64,000 bases of DNA from Himantopus leucocephalus (Eukaryota > Chordata > Aves > Charadriiformes > Recurvirostridae). The stretch is taken from assembly GCA_003993805.1 (NCBI GenBank), contig RSEF01000004.1, forward strand, positions 22,335,713 through 22,399,712, read 5' to 3'. The notes under the pieces were generated by a model. That model did no database searches, was not told the origin of the DNA, and saw only the letters and a program-made list of their open reading frames with translations. A program made the translations under genes and the position numbers. Numbering within the stretch: position 1 is the first letter of the stretch; every line of letters begins with the position of its first letter. Positions 1 to 35,430 of the stretch are shown here, in pieces.

Positions 1-2
1 CT

Positions 3-24286
<24,284 letters not shown>

Positions 24287-24325
24287 GTTGTGCGGCGGCT
24301 CGGTGCGGGAGACCCAGGCCCGGCG

Positions 24326-24377
24326 CCTCCTCCCTTCCCTTCCCTTCCCTTTCTCTCCCTCTCCCTCTCTCTCTCTC
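24326..24377 (-). promoter_or_regulatory. FMR1: 52-nt purine tract with G-quadruplex motif in FMR1 leader
   Basis: The plus strand is pure pyrimidine over 52 bases, so the coding strand is pure purine 40-91 nt before the ATG. Within it, four GGG runs separated by AA (24332-24349) meet the standard intramolecular G-quadruplex pattern. The rest is GA-rich. Confidence 0.7.
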
Positions 24378-24394
24378 GGCGCAGGAGGGGGAAG

Positions 24395-24409
24395 AGGAGG
24401 AGGAGGAGG
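24395..24409 (-). repeat. (CCT)5 triplet run upstream of FMR1 ATG
   Basis: Five uninterrupted CCT triplets on the coding strand lie about 109 nt upstream of the ATG, where mammalian FMR1 carries CGG repeats. I recall that chicken FMR1 has been reported to carry CCT instead of CGG, which this matches. Confidence 0.85.
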
Positions 24410-24446
24410 GGTGTGTGTGCCGGGGCGGGGGAGGGGAAGGGGGATC

Positions 24447-24546
24447 NNNNNNNNNNNNNNNNNNNNNNNNNNNNNNNNNNNNNNNNNNNNNNNNNNNNNN
24501 NNNNNNNNNNNNNNNNNNNNNNNNNNNNNNNNNNNNNNNNNNNNNN
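24447..24546. other. 100-N assembly gap
   Basis: Exactly 100 N, a conventional placeholder for unknown length. It lies in the expected FMR1 promoter, between the CpG-rich leader and a CR1 fragment. High GC content is the likely cause. Confidence 0.99.
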
Positions 24547-24895
24547 CCTAGTCCTGCTGGCCACGTTATTTCTGATACAAGCCAGGATGCTGTTGGCCTT
24601 CTTGGCCAGCTGGGCACGCTGCTGGCTGATATTCAGCCGGCTGTCCACGAACACCCCCAGGTCCTTCTCTGCCAGACAGCTTTCCAGTCACTCTTCCCCA
24701 AGCCTGTAGCGCTGCATGGGGTTGTTATGACCCAAGTGCAGGACCTGGCACTTGGCCTTGTTGAACTTCATACCATTGGCCTCGGACCATCGATCCAGCC
24801 TGTCCAGATCTCTGTAGAGCCTTCCTACCCTCAAGCAGATCGACACTCCTGCCTAACTTGCTGTCATCTGCAAGCTCACTGAGGGTGCACTCGAT
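24547..24895 (-). mobile_element. CR1 LINE fragment, reverse transcriptase C-terminal region
   Basis: The minus strand matches the end of the CR1 ORF2 that I recognise from bird genomes. One frame gives [20 protein letters not shown] and [14 protein letters not shown], typical of the CR1 tail. It is degraded, including a Trp-to-stop change, and it ends abruptly at about 24895, as expected of a 5'-truncated copy. Its 3' end is hidden in the gap. It cannot be mobile. Confidence 0.9.
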
Positions 24896-26829
24896 GTTTG
24901 GGTTTAATTTCCATTTAAGACATTTGTCGGAGTTACGTGGTCCTTTCCACAGCCAAAGGCAACTGTACAATATCACAAAAATTTCAATATTCTGTGCTTC
25001 AGGATTTCTTCTGTGTGTTGTATGGTTTTGGGAAGGGGTATGTGTGAATGTGTCTGTGTGGACGAGAGGCTGCTCACATGGACAAGTGGGGCAGCAGATG
25101 TTTTTGTACAGCCTGAGCAACACCTGGGTTTGATTTTAACAACATATTAAAGAAGTAGGCTTTTGAGGTAACATGGTAGCTGAACAAAGTTTCAAGCTAT
25201 AAACATAAAAACCAGCCTCACTTGATTCTCTGTAGTCTCAAGAAGGCATGATTTTCTACATTTTTATAAATAAACAGAAATGCAACAGTTCCACCATTTT
25301 TTCCTGCTTAACCAGAATACTCCTAAAAACATTACATGTTGATTCTGCTACTTGGGTCAAGAGATACTACAGCCCATATCCTTCCAGGCATTCTCTAGCT
25401 AAAATAGTATCTTCTCCTCCTGCTCTGCTGTTGATACAATACCCATAGTCTAATAATATCTTGAACATAGTCCAATTCTGACATTTAAAATGTGAACAGA
25501 TTTAGATTGTTTATTAGAACATTTTATAGTGAACCATACAGAGATTAATTAGTCAGGCAGTTCCTATTTCCAGCTACTTTTATTTTACCTTATATCAAAC
25601 TAACTTTTTAGGCCAGTACACAGGATAAACAGCAAAGAGAATGTATATTGGTGCTTAGAGTGACTGGAAGATGAAAAGTGGGCATGGCTTTCTATGGGCT
25701 GATGAAATTTTGTGAAAGAGAAGTTAAATAGCAGAGACTTTCAAAGGCAAATTGGTATTTGTGTGGAGCCTGCGGCTAGGGTAGATTCCACTTTTTTGAG
25801 GAGAAATGCCTATGTAATTCCTTCCCTACCTCCCCCCTGGATGTCAGCTGGGCATTCCTGAGTGCAAAAATGCCAGTGGACATATCGAGAGCTCCAAGTC
25901 CTTTCTGATTTTCATCCTGTTCTTTTTCAAGAGCAATAATATATTCTTTAAAATTTTTTTAAATGTCAGATGATGCTGTCTCAGGTACTTCTGTAGAAAA
26001 TTTTATTATCTACAATATTTTTTCATTACCTCAATAATTCAGTTACAGATTGTTTTGACTGTCTTTCTGCTAAAATACTGAGAGCATTATGGCAGGTAAA
26101 ATATAAATTTGACAGGCAAATACATTTTGAAAAAATATGGTTCACCTCGGCTGCATCACACAACATTGTCAGCAATTATAAACACCAACTCCAAACACTC
26201 TGAAAGGTTTTCAAAAAATTTGACAGTTTAGAAATGTTCATCCACATAAAAGAAGCATAATTTTTTGAAATGACTGGTTCAGACGGATATGGAAATACCT
26301 GGTCCTGGTTATTTTTGTCAATGAACTTTGGGACTGTGATGGGTGCACTCAACTCCTTAACCAAACTAGTGGTAGTTTGGTACAGGCTCCAAAGGAGGTT
26401 AAGGCCTAAACCATAGCTGGGCCAAGAACTTCTCTAGTTCCAATTTGTTCTTTGAAAATCCACAAAGGAGCAGAGTGACATAGTGAGCATCAATGCATAT
26501 GAGCTTGGAAAACCAATCATGCAATTAACACATCAATAGCAGATGGCTTTTCCAAAACTCATTTTTCAAGGAACAAAGTTGTGGGTACAAGAAGTCTCAT
26601 GCATACCTTTTCCATTGCATGTAATTTGACTGCAAGCCATCTACTTTATTCCATAAACAGGACAGCCTAAGTGAACCTTTTTTGAGCTCTGCCTGCTAAA
26701 GAGCCTAGCCACATGGTGGTGATTTGTCCTTGAGCTGGGACACCTCTCAAGGGTGCTCCTCAAGGCAGAGAGACCTTTCACCAATGGTAGATCTTCGGTA
26801 AGCGACAGATATCACACATAACCTTGTGC

Positions 26830-26930
26830 CTTGGTAAGTTGGATTTGTGTCTTGGTAACTTGAATTTGTGTCTTGGTAACTTTGATTTTTGTCTTGGTAG
26901 CTTTGACTCGGCCTTGGTAGTTTTGACTCA
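26830..26930. repeat. 21-bp minisatellite, about 5 copies
   Basis: Five imperfect units each begin with CTTGGTA and are 21, 21, 21, 20 and about 20 bases long. One minus-strand frame reads a repeated SYQDTN-like heptad, simply because 21 is divisible by 3. Confidence 0.85.
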
Positions 26931-29900
26931 TTGTTCAAATGATTGTGCAGTACAGTAATGTAGTGAACCTTGCCATTGAACTTTGTTAAGTCACATTTTT
27001 ACATCATATTTCAATAAAACCACTTTTCTAATACTTTTGACAGTAGTTCCTTAAGTGGTCTAAATTACCCATCCATGACAGGGACAATTGAAACCCTATT
27101 TCCTCAGTTTAGGGCTGTTGAGACCTTAGTTCAACAAAGTACCTGCTGAGGAAGCCCATCTCCTGAACCATTTGCCTTTCTTGAATCACCTGAGCTGTTC
27201 TGCAGAGAGCATGTTCTTAAATATCTTATTGAATCACAGCCCATCGGCCTTGGTTGTTTGCTTTTTTTTTTTAAAGAGTATTTGTGGTGTTAACTTCCGC
27301 TGGTTAATCACCAAGGTAATTAAGTGTTTTATGAGTAGGTTAGATTTGCTCTAGAAAAGAATAAACCACAAATGCATATGCTAAATAGCAGTAGTGACAT
27401 CATACTTGATTAGGTGTTAGTTTGGCGAATACTAAGTGGGAGTGAAAAGAAGTTGTCTCCTGGGAGAGGACTTACACTTCACATGACAAATAAACATTTC
27501 TACATCAATTCTCCCCATCATCAGGGAGAAGGTTGTGACCCATTACTTCAACACAAACATTCTCTGCTTAATTTTATTTTAGAGCTGAAGTCCTGAGGGA
27601 CAAAATAAATGGTGTGGTGGAAATGGTGCAAGTATTGTAACATCTTCCCTCATTGCAAATTAGGTATTGAGGTACTTCAACATGGAAAATGGACTTTGTG
27701 CTTTCTGCAAAGTCATAGTCTTATTCTTATTGCTTTGGTAGTCTAATTAATGTAAATACACAAGTCTGAATAATTGCTTTGGGGTCATCTTAATTAGAAC
27801 TTCCATCTTTTAATTGGCAGAGAGATTAATTAAGATATACCCTCAACCGTCCACTAAATCCCATCCCTTATATTTTATGAAGAATTATTCCATCTCTACT
27901 CAAGTGTAGGCCAAGAACACTAATCCTACTTCACTGTTCCACTCTGCCAGCGGTAATGCTACAAATAAAAAACTTCCTTGCACATATATACTAAATCACA
28001 TAGAAACCCTGGCACCTGGCTCCCTGCACGTCCCATGTATGGATGAGCTATGGAAGACATGGCTGTCACCACTGTAACTCCTTCCCTGAAGTCCAAAGGA
28101 AAAGAAAGGGCAGAGCAGAGGGAGCACTGCCCCAAGCTGGAAGGACCAAAACAGAGACCAGCCCTCCCAGAGGAGCACTGGACATGTCCAGGCTGTGTCA
28201 GCTGCTTGGCAGCCAGAGGAAGAGGAGCTGCAGGCCTGTAGCCATGGTAGGATGCCTGGAAATTCCCGGGGCGGGGAAGGATAAGGAAAGACCTTAAAAA
28301 TGGGTGGTGTGAGTTTTTAATGCACAACTTTCTTTTATCCAGAACACATGAATTCTCATGAATTTCACAATCCGAGCACTATGAACTAGGTTAAGGACAT
28401 CTGGACTGAGTTTTCAGGGGAAGTTAAGTGAGAACTGGAAAAAAATTTGGAATGTGGCATTTCCAGCTAAGTGCCTCTGACAGGTGCAAAAATTTCTGCA
28501 GCTACTTACAGCCAACCCTTGGTGCTGCTGTTCAGGTTCTGTCGACATCTCATCAGCTGGGGGTCCAGTATACCTCTTAGGACAAACTAAAGCCAGGCTG
28601 CTTTTGAGTATGTCCAGCACTTGTCCAGTCTGGGAAGAGGCATACCTTTGCAAAAATTGAGATTACTTGATGAAAAATGAAATCTTAACTACCAACCTAT
28701 GGCAAATCAATTCCTTCCGTACTACCAATGATGCAAAGAGCACTCAGGACAGTCCGGTGTCAGAGTGATTAAATTTAGTTGAAGTGCTTGTGGAGTAAAG
28801 AGACTAGTTAGCAGATTTATTGCCAAATCAGATACTTCTTGATTAAACACTTGAACAAAAAGTCAACATTTCCTCCTTCAAATAGGGATTCTGTCTTGTC
28901 CATTCAACGTCAGATGACAAGTGTGCCCTGGGATGCTGAGTTATACTTTAACAAATGGTGTCTGTTGAAATCCCATTTACACAGGAGGAGCTGGACCTGG
29001 AGCTGTGATCCCACCAGAACTCCACTGGCTTAGAGAAAGCTGGGAAAGCAGATGAGTGATGGCCTCCGAAGAATCCTGGCATCAGGGGACCTCCCACAGG
29101 TCCTGTGAAGAAATCAAACTTGTCATCCAATGAGGAGTATAATCATATTTCCCTTTCTGAAATGAAGGCCTCCCTCCTGAACTCCTGGCTGCTCAGAATA
29201 ATTCTAGCATTGTTGTAACACATTAATTTGCCCTCAGGTGAAAGAAGGTGCCTCCATGGGAACATTTCCACCCAGGGACATTAAATACTAGCGCATTATG
29301 GTTATGAGTGCAAGCCACGCGTTAGAAAACTTTTCATCTAAAACCTTCCCACTCCTCTGGGCATAAATATCCCTTCTCCAACAGGGTCCTCGAAGCACTA
29401 AATCCTGCAGGGCTGCGTCAGAACATCGCAGCGATGAGCTACAGCCAAGCCTGTGACACACACCAGGCTGATCTGGCATGGGGCTGTGGAATTGCTCTGC
29501 TGCAACCTAGCTGTCCTGAAATGATATAACGCATAATAAAATCAAGACAGGTACTGAAGAAAAGTTACTCTTAGGAAGTATGTACAGGACTTTTTTTTGG
29601 AACTTCTTCCTTACCAAATGGAAAATATGCCAAAACTAGAAGAGAAATAAGTAGCAATTTCAAAAATTACAGTTTTTCTGATTAAAGGCAGTTATTGATG
29701 ATCTCTAATTTTGTATGGATCTATATTTTTAGGTAGGCTTCTGTGTATTTTACAGGACCTGCATAAATAAATGACAGATATGTGACAATGGAATATAAAA
29801 CAGACATCTTCATATAGATTACTTTCCTTGATATCACATAAATCATAGACATTATGGTGGATCAGTCATCTCCTGCCCAGTCTTCATTAAAAATAACCCT

Positions 29901-31699
29901 GGATATTCTACTGTCTTGCCTGAGAGAAGCAGAGCAAAGCTGGAACTAGTCTGAGACTCGCAGTCTGAGGCTTGCCTTTGGTAACCAGGCAGGAGGCAAC
30001 AGAACTGGCACTTTTGTGGGTACGTCCCTGCTCAGTGGTGACTTCTGAGCTATTGGCCAAGAAATTTGGGAAAACAAACTGAAGATGACCCTCAGTCCGT
30101 GCCAGCCAGGAGAGCAGAGGAGGCTGGAACAGCTGCTTCCCTGCCCCAAGGGCCTCCAGCAAGAGGTCCACCTATTCAGGACCTTACAGGAGGTGCTTAG
30201 CACCTTGTAAACACACACAGCTGGGCTCTGGACATCCTGCTTAGGTTCAGAAGTTGAAACAAATCCCCCACAAAAATCTGTTTGTGCACAGTTTGAGTAG
30301 GTCTCAAGTTCTGAGCCCACCCATCTCTCTTTTTTTCAGTTTTTGCTAAGCATATAATGGTGTTTTGAAGTAGAAATTCAGATTCTCCTTTTACCGGGAC
30401 TGCTTTACTTTATTTTGGTCAAAACTGAAGCAAACTGAAAGGTAATTATTTCCTGCTTCAAACACATTTATTGGAATGTTCCACATAATCCTATCAGAAG
30501 TGTTATAGGACCTCAGTAATAAATGAGCTTCCAATTAATTAAATGCAGCCCTCCGTACAGACAGGTCACTCCAGAAAGTGTCTGCTTCTTTTTTTCCCCT
30601 CCTCCTGCACCAGCATCAGTTGTTACAAGGCAGGAAGAAGGTATTCACTGGAGTTTAATACAAACCAGAATGTTTCACTCATGGTGAAATTCATCCTCAG
30701 AGAATTAATGTTAAAAACTTAGTAGAAATATTATTCATTCTACTATTAAAATGTAATTTATTTGTGTACAGTTTTTTTCACTTGCATATTTTTTTTTATT
30801 TTAACATTCTAAAATGGGTAATGTAAAATTGGAACTTCCGTCATTTTTAATAGGATTTTTAATAGCATTTCTCTCTAATTGCATTTAAATTACATTTTAG
30901 AGGATTAACATTCATTCTTGATTAAGACAATGTGAAATACAACAACAGTTATTTGTCAGAAGGGAAAAGAGGATGTTTGGGTTTTTTTGCAAATGTTAGT
31001 AGTGGGACAAGAGGGCTAGTTTCAAACCATCCAGGTGTTTCGAGCCACTTTACTACAGGTGTTTTTGTGTCAGCGGAGTTGCTCTGAAAAAAATCAAAAA
31101 GTGGACACTTTTCTGCTTTCCTTGGCTAAATACTCCACGCATTTACAAGGCACAAAAATGAGGCTGCAGGAGACTCCAAAGGAAACTGGCCTAAGTGCAC
31201 TCATTCCGCTACAGTGCTAAGGAGTTGCTAAGGAATAAGCTTCAAGCGGACCAGCCGCTCCATGAAGCGGCCCCTTGGGGTGCGCTGTGGTTCCTGCACG
31301 GTGGGGAAGGAGGGAAAGAGGAGTGAACTCTTTGGGTTTACTCCGGGCCGCTGGCTGCACAGTAGCAAGTGTGCCATGTGGCCATATCCCAGCTACCCCG
31401 TATCCTAGGAAAGGCACTTTATTGTAATAGCTATCTGTGGGTGCTGATAGGTAAAAACAGTGGGCTCGGGCAGACCTTTCTGAATCATCTGTATTTCAGC
31501 GCTCTCACTTTCTAGGAAATGGTGCCTTATATATCTATATGCAGCGTAGAAGCTTGAGAGCATCTACTGAGTTCCTGATGAATAGAGGCTCAAGCACCTT
31601 AGGAATGGTGAAAGGAAAGAAAAAAATGTTCCTTTGCTACCTAAGAACATGTTTGGTACAGAACAATCAAAGACAAAAGGAAGGAGAGCTGTAAGGGCA

Positions 31700-31723
31700 G
31701 TGTGTGTGTATGTGTGTGTGTGT
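31700..31723. repeat. (TG)n microsatellite
   Basis: About twelve GT/TG units interrupted once by TA. Confidence 0.9.
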
Positions 31724-34700
31724 TATACCTGAGCTACCACGTTCAGGAAAATGCCAATGCTGATTGGTGCGACACCCCTTGCTTCAGGCCATACTGAGCC
31801 TTAACAATAACTTGAGGCATGATTTTGGATTCTTAAGGTAGGTAAAAGTTCAAATGTTCGTTGAAAGAGATGGTGCTGGAAATAAGGAATAAAATTTATG
31901 TAAGTTTACAGGGACTTGCAAACAAGGCAGAGCAAAAAAAGGCATTCCTACCACTCAAATTAAAAACGTGTCTCCTTAAGAGACTGACACTAGTGAAACA
32001 GCCATCACTAACTGATTCCTGAAGTCCCACCAGTGCACAGCCAGATAGCAAAGTTGCCTTTTAGAGTAACACCCATTCCAAGAGCACCAAGGAAGCAACA
32101 CTGAACAACCATGTAAACAAAAATCCATTCCTTTTGTTTTCATGCTACAGGCTTTCCGGAGCCAGGGAAGTACTGACAGAATTGCAGCCTGTGATCTTCA
32201 AGCTAGGAAAAGGGAAGAGGCTGGACAGAAAGGCTGACAACGTGGCAGGAGAAGTGGACGCTCCCTCAGGCTGCTCTGCTCTCCCCGATGGCCTTTGGAG
32301 CCAGAGGGCTGCAAGAGGTAGGTGCTTCTCATCCTTACCCAAGGGAAGTGTGATGCTGAACAGATCCAGCGTTCTGGGTAGAACAGCTAAACCCCATGGT
32401 CTGACGCACCAGCACCTGCATTTTATCCTCACAGTTATCTGACTGCGCGTGTAACTTTTAAGCTGAAGATCCTGCATGGAAAGTCACTGTTAAAACATTT
32501 TCATCCTGGACCTGTGTCGGTGCCTGCTTTGACATGGAAAGCTACAAAGGCTGAACGGGTCTGCTTCAAAACTTCGATCTCTCTACTTTTGTCTCCATTC
32601 ATAGCAAACCCACCTTGAGCTCCAGTCTCAGCAGCCGGTAGATTTTTGTTCTTTCCAAAAAGTGTCAGTTTCTCCACCTGAAAGAGTGTGCACAGCCCTT
32701 GCTTTGAAGCTTATCCGCGGTAAGAAATCACTCGTATTGAAATCTCTCACCAGGGCACCAACTTGCCTCATCAAATGTTCTTTATAAGTATTCTTTATGA
32801 TTTTCTTCCCCTATAATTTATACTGGAGAACATAATTCAGAACAAAAATTAATAACAGCAGCCCCTGAAGACAGTGTGGTGAAACTGATGCAGATTTTTG
32901 CTAATGGCCCTTGCATCTGGCTTACCAATGTGCCTGACTGCCTTCCCGGCATTTATGTGTGTCGTCTCTGCTGCTGGTACGGCTGGGAAATCTCATATTC
33001 GTTTAGAGCAGCAGAATTGGAAGAACAAAGCTTTTGGTCAAATTCACAGAGAACAAAACTTTGTGGAAAAACTAATAACTGGATTTAAAATTTAACCCAG
33101 GGTTTTAAGTACATATTCTGTTTACAGTTTGGTACAAGTGACAGGTGTTGATTGCCTGAACTTTTACTAATGTTGCAGTAATGTGGGAAAAATTACTAGA
33201 TTGCTTTCTGAGAAGAAAAGTGAGTCGTTTGTGGGCATGTTCATATTCTTACTACATTTGATTTCTATGACCACACCAGGTAAAAACAAGAAGGCATAAA
33301 TGTTTATGCAGAATAGAGCTTAGGGAGGCACAGCCAGAGCATTACACAGGCATTTGTATCTACACGCATTTGGGGCATATTCATCCCACAAAAGGCTGAT
33401 GCTCGTGAGCCACGAGAGGAGATTTAGCCTCAGCAGTTCTTCAGCTCCCCATTATCCTTCAATTCAAAAGCCACAGTTAGCAGGAATGATTATACTTTTG
33501 CCACAGAAGTTATTAGCCACACACAGATATTAGTTGCCCACTAACAGCTTTTAGTAAAGGGCTCTGTATTTTATGTGTACGACTAAGCTTTGGGGAGTTC
33601 AATGGATTTTTTTTTTTTTTTTTACATAAAGGGGCAATTGAAATGGCTGTTGCTTTTAGAGGCTATGCCTCAGTTGCGATGCAGTCACATCAGCCAGGCC
33701 ATACTGTACAATGATATCTGGGTTACAGAAGACCTGGTACTGCAGTAATTGTTCATCCATATAGATTTTCATTGAATAAGTTCCATTTTAGTGTCTGTAT
33801 ATATTTGCCACAACTATTTTGATTTTAAAGGTTCTGTCCAGAAGATTGCAAATGCTGATGATATTTAATATGGCATTTTAAAGACAAAAGGCACCCATGG
33901 TAGGCAGAAGTGATGGGTTAAGGGAATGACACCAATTAGTTGAAGGTTATGAAATAAGAGCTACTTTGTAATGGACGTGTATAGAACAACAAGGATATTT
34001 GTTACCTTCTGAATTACCGTGTTCATAGATTATACAGATTATAAGGTCTGATCTATAGCATAAATCAGAGGGTTTTGTTGAATTGATTTTTGTTTGAATT
34101 ACAACATGTCTTCTAAGAAAAAGAAAATCCCAACTTTATTCTTACATTGTCCTGAAGCCTTGAAGAAATTCAGGAAAAGCTGCCAATAATATGAAATGTG
34201 AAAGATATTATCCCTTTCCCTCTGTGTCTCTCTCTCTCCTCCCCTACCACCTCAGCTATATGGAAGAGACACCATGACAGAGAGAGTCTGCAATTCTCTC
34301 ACAGGTATCAAAGTGGAGCTACGCCAGCTGAGAATTTGTAAACTAGTGGTAAGCAAGATTCAGCTGGGAAGGAGATGTCCTCTGTAACATCATCAAATGA
34401 TAAAAGCTGTGAGCTCTGGATTTTGCTAGCCTTTGAACCTCCTGCTTTTAATCCTTTTGAGGGAAAGGCTTCATATGTTTGTAAACCCACAGGCATGTCC
34501 TTTTGAACTGTAGAAGACTTCCACGCTGCACGAGTTTTGTGTGACTTAAATTCACCACCATGAATGTGTGGGGAGAGCATGCTTGGGACTAGAGCTAAAG
34601 CTGACAGAAAGGGAGCAGCTAGATAATAACCGTGTAGGGCTCCAAACCTCCAGAGTGGGCAGTAGTTAGAATTACCTTACAATGGATCGTCATTTTTTTA

Positions 34701-34777
34701 AAATCACTTTCACCAAGTCCACTGTGCAGCCTTACAATTAAAAAGTAGTTATTAACCCTTTCAAGAACTTATCAGGG

Positions 34778-35430
34778 TGTTGAAGAAGAGTCTGGGAGGG
34801 TCAGACCGGACCCCTTTGCTTTCTAAACTCCACTCCTTCTCAGAGAGGCGTCTAGGTGCGGCTGGATCCACTCTTAGCCTCTGACTGTAGAGTTCGGACC
34901 CTACGTTCTGCCACAGAGCTGGTTTAATACAGCTCGAGCTGGGTGCCTCCAAGAAGAGGGACTCCCTTGGCTATTTTCCTGTGCTTTTTAAAGCCTCACA
35001 ATCTATGACATAAGCTGTTCATGCCCCTATTCATGTGACAAGCGCGTCTTTTGTCCAATCAAATTGTTCAATGACTATGTGTCCTCTTCAATGACCAGAG
35101 TTTTGGTGCAGGCACCTTTACCTTCTTACAGAGTTTCATGATCTCTTTGTCCCATCCATACCTGGATCTCATCCATCTTCTGCTGACTCCAGGTAGAATG
35201 GTCCCTTTCTTCACTATCCTCACCTGAAATTCATCTGTCTTCTGTTGACTCCAGATACAATGGTCTCTTTCTTAATTTCGAACAATTATAGCTCCCTTTC
35301 CTTTGATCATAACAGTCACTCTAATTTATATTGCTCAAGCATATAATCTTCATTAATATTACTTACACAATTTCATGATGTTAGTTAAGTTACAAGGTAT
35401 CAAAGTCATACAAGACTACCAGCCATTCTT
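34778..35430 (-). mobile_element. Probable solo LTR of an endogenous retrovirus (right end approximate)
   Basis: Read on the minus strand, this stretch has the layout of a retroviral LTR. There is a 62-bp-period direct repeat in the upstream part (35166-35215 and 35229-35278), an inverted CCAAT motif near 35055, a TTTAAAA box at about 34984-34995 and an ATTAAA polyadenylation signal about 60 bp further on (34923-34928). A GC-richer segment follows and ends in ...CTTCAACA at 34778. I could not find a target duplication or fix the upstream end, so it is old or slightly truncated. No internal retroviral sequence adjoins it. The family is not identified. Confidence 0.55.

Larger units (their letters stand above)
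24287..24446 (-). promoter_or_regulatory. FMR1: FMR1 5' UTR and proximal promoter (transcription start not identified)
   Basis: These 160 bp upstream of the ATG contain no long CGG run. On the coding strand they hold a GC box (plus-strand GGGGCGGGGG at 24422-24431), a (CCT)5 run, and a purine-only tract directly before a GC-rich leader. No TATA box is visible, as expected for a CpG-island promoter. The cap site cannot be fixed from sequence alone, so I do not separate promoter from UTR. Confidence 0.7.
24896..34777. other. Intergenic DNA upstream of FMR1
   Basis: No supported gene lies here. The stretch holds a 21-bp minisatellite (26830-26930), a TG microsatellite (31700-31723) and AT-rich blocks with clustered TAATTA motifs (27720-27845, 30820-30930). 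Overlapping small open frames on both strands look like chance. Confidence 0.7.

Noticed and set aside
24725..25123. Minus-strand 132-codon frame next to the gap
   Set aside because: It is an out-of-frame reading of the CR1 fragment plus unrelated flank.
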